A stretch of DNA of 5,611 nt from Acidobacteriota bacterium (GTDB taxonomy: Bacteria > Acidobacteriota > Terriglobia > UBA7540), in NCBI GenBank assembly GCA_021789565.1, contig JAJYJL010000644.1:1-5611 (forward strand), written 5' to 3'. Shown piece after piece: positions 5,378 through 5,611 of this stretch; the first letter of the stretch is position 1; every line of letters starts with the position of its first letter. The notes under the pieces were generated by a model. It did not search any database. It was given only the letters and a program-made list of their open reading frames with translations, and was not told the origin of the DNA. A program made the position numbers and the translations under genes.

Positions 5378-5611
5378 ATGACGACCCAAGTGATTGCTCA
5401 AGGCAAGAAGCTGAGAGGGATTGAGAGCATCTGCAATGGCTGCCGCACATGCGAGTTGATGTGCTCCGTGTTCCTGACGGGTAGTTTCCAGCCTAGTTCT
5501 GCTCTCATCACCATCCAGAAGGACGATAGAAACGGAATCGATCTACCCCAAACGGAATGTCTGGGCCTCAAGTGCGCAATCGGTGCGAAAGTCGCACTGT
5601 GTGTGGACTAC
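5378..5611 (+). CDS. AOR-type [4Fe-4S] ferredoxin subunit, N-terminal part (3' end outside window)
   Basis: 78 codons from ATG 5378 to the window edge, with no stop. Seen: C19/22/25/29 in CNGCRTCELMC, closely matching the first motif of the ferredoxin at 677-1093 (CAGCRTCELAC). A segment with QKDDRNGID follows, then C61, C66 and C75 in a wider pattern (ECLGLKC and ALCVDY); the fourth cysteine of this group would be just past the edge. Known: small polyferredoxins with this opening accompany AOR-family oxidoreductases. Inferred: it is probably the electron-transfer subunit of a second, possibly related AOR encoded downstream. It is clearly not a recent duplicate of the first ferredoxin, because similarity outside the cysteine motif is low. 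The IS and 462 bases separate it from the upstream operon, so it probably has its own promoter. Confidence 0.8.
   Translation, partial: MTTQVIAQGKKLRGIESICNGCRTCELMCSVFLTGSFQPSSALITIQKDDRNGIDLPQTECLGLKCAIGAKVALCVDY

Overview
The window holds a tightly packed plus-strand gene cluster (1 to 4116), a decayed insertion sequence on the minus strand (about 4117 to 4915), a 462-base stretch with no recognisable gene, and the 5' end of another plus-strand ferredoxin gene that runs off the window. The sequence looks bacterial: strong GGAGG-type Shine-Dalgarno sites, ATGA and TAGTG stop/start overlaps, and an IS5-type transposase. Base composition appears to be in the mid-50s percent G+C by eye. A tungsten/molybdenum aldehyde oxidoreductase points to an organism able to live anaerobically. 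I cannot name the phylum from this window.

Layout: (1) the C-terminal part of an aldehyde:ferredoxin oxidoreductase (AOR) family catalytic subunit, 1-366; (2) a MoaD/ThiS-like ubiquitin-fold protein, 363-677; (3) a 16-cysteine, four-cluster ferredoxin subunit, 677-1093; (4) an ABC ATPase of the nitrate/sulfonate/taurine type, 1112-1909; (5) its membrane permease, 1906-2763; (6) a creatinase/aminopeptidase-P (M24) fold protein, 2800-4116; (7) an IS5-family element with a broken transposase, inserted directly after the M24 stop codon; (8) about 460 bases with no clear gene; (9) the start of a second AOR-type ferredoxin, 5378-5611.

Genes 1 to 6 are co-oriented, and no gap exceeds 36 bases with the chosen starts, so they look like one operon. 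AOR and the four-cluster ferredoxin would form a redox enzyme that interconverts an aldehyde and a carboxylic acid. The MoaD-like protein probably serves pterin-cofactor sulfur chemistry. The ABC pair would import a small, probably anionic organic compound. The M24 protein keeps the fold but has lost several residues of a working peptidase site, so it may act on a small molecule, as creatinase and the DMSP lyase DddP do. A plausible but unproven reading is import, M24 cleavage, then oxidation of a released aldehyde by AOR. No substrate-binding protein for the transporter is present in the window.

The most notable points are the remodelled M24 active site (Cys at the second metal-ligand position and no catalytic histidines), the MoaD-like protein ending in Gly-Gly-His with its diglycine codons forming the next gene's ribosome-binding site, the combination of AOR, TauT-type transporter and M24 protein, and a second AOR-type ferredoxin across the insertion sequence.
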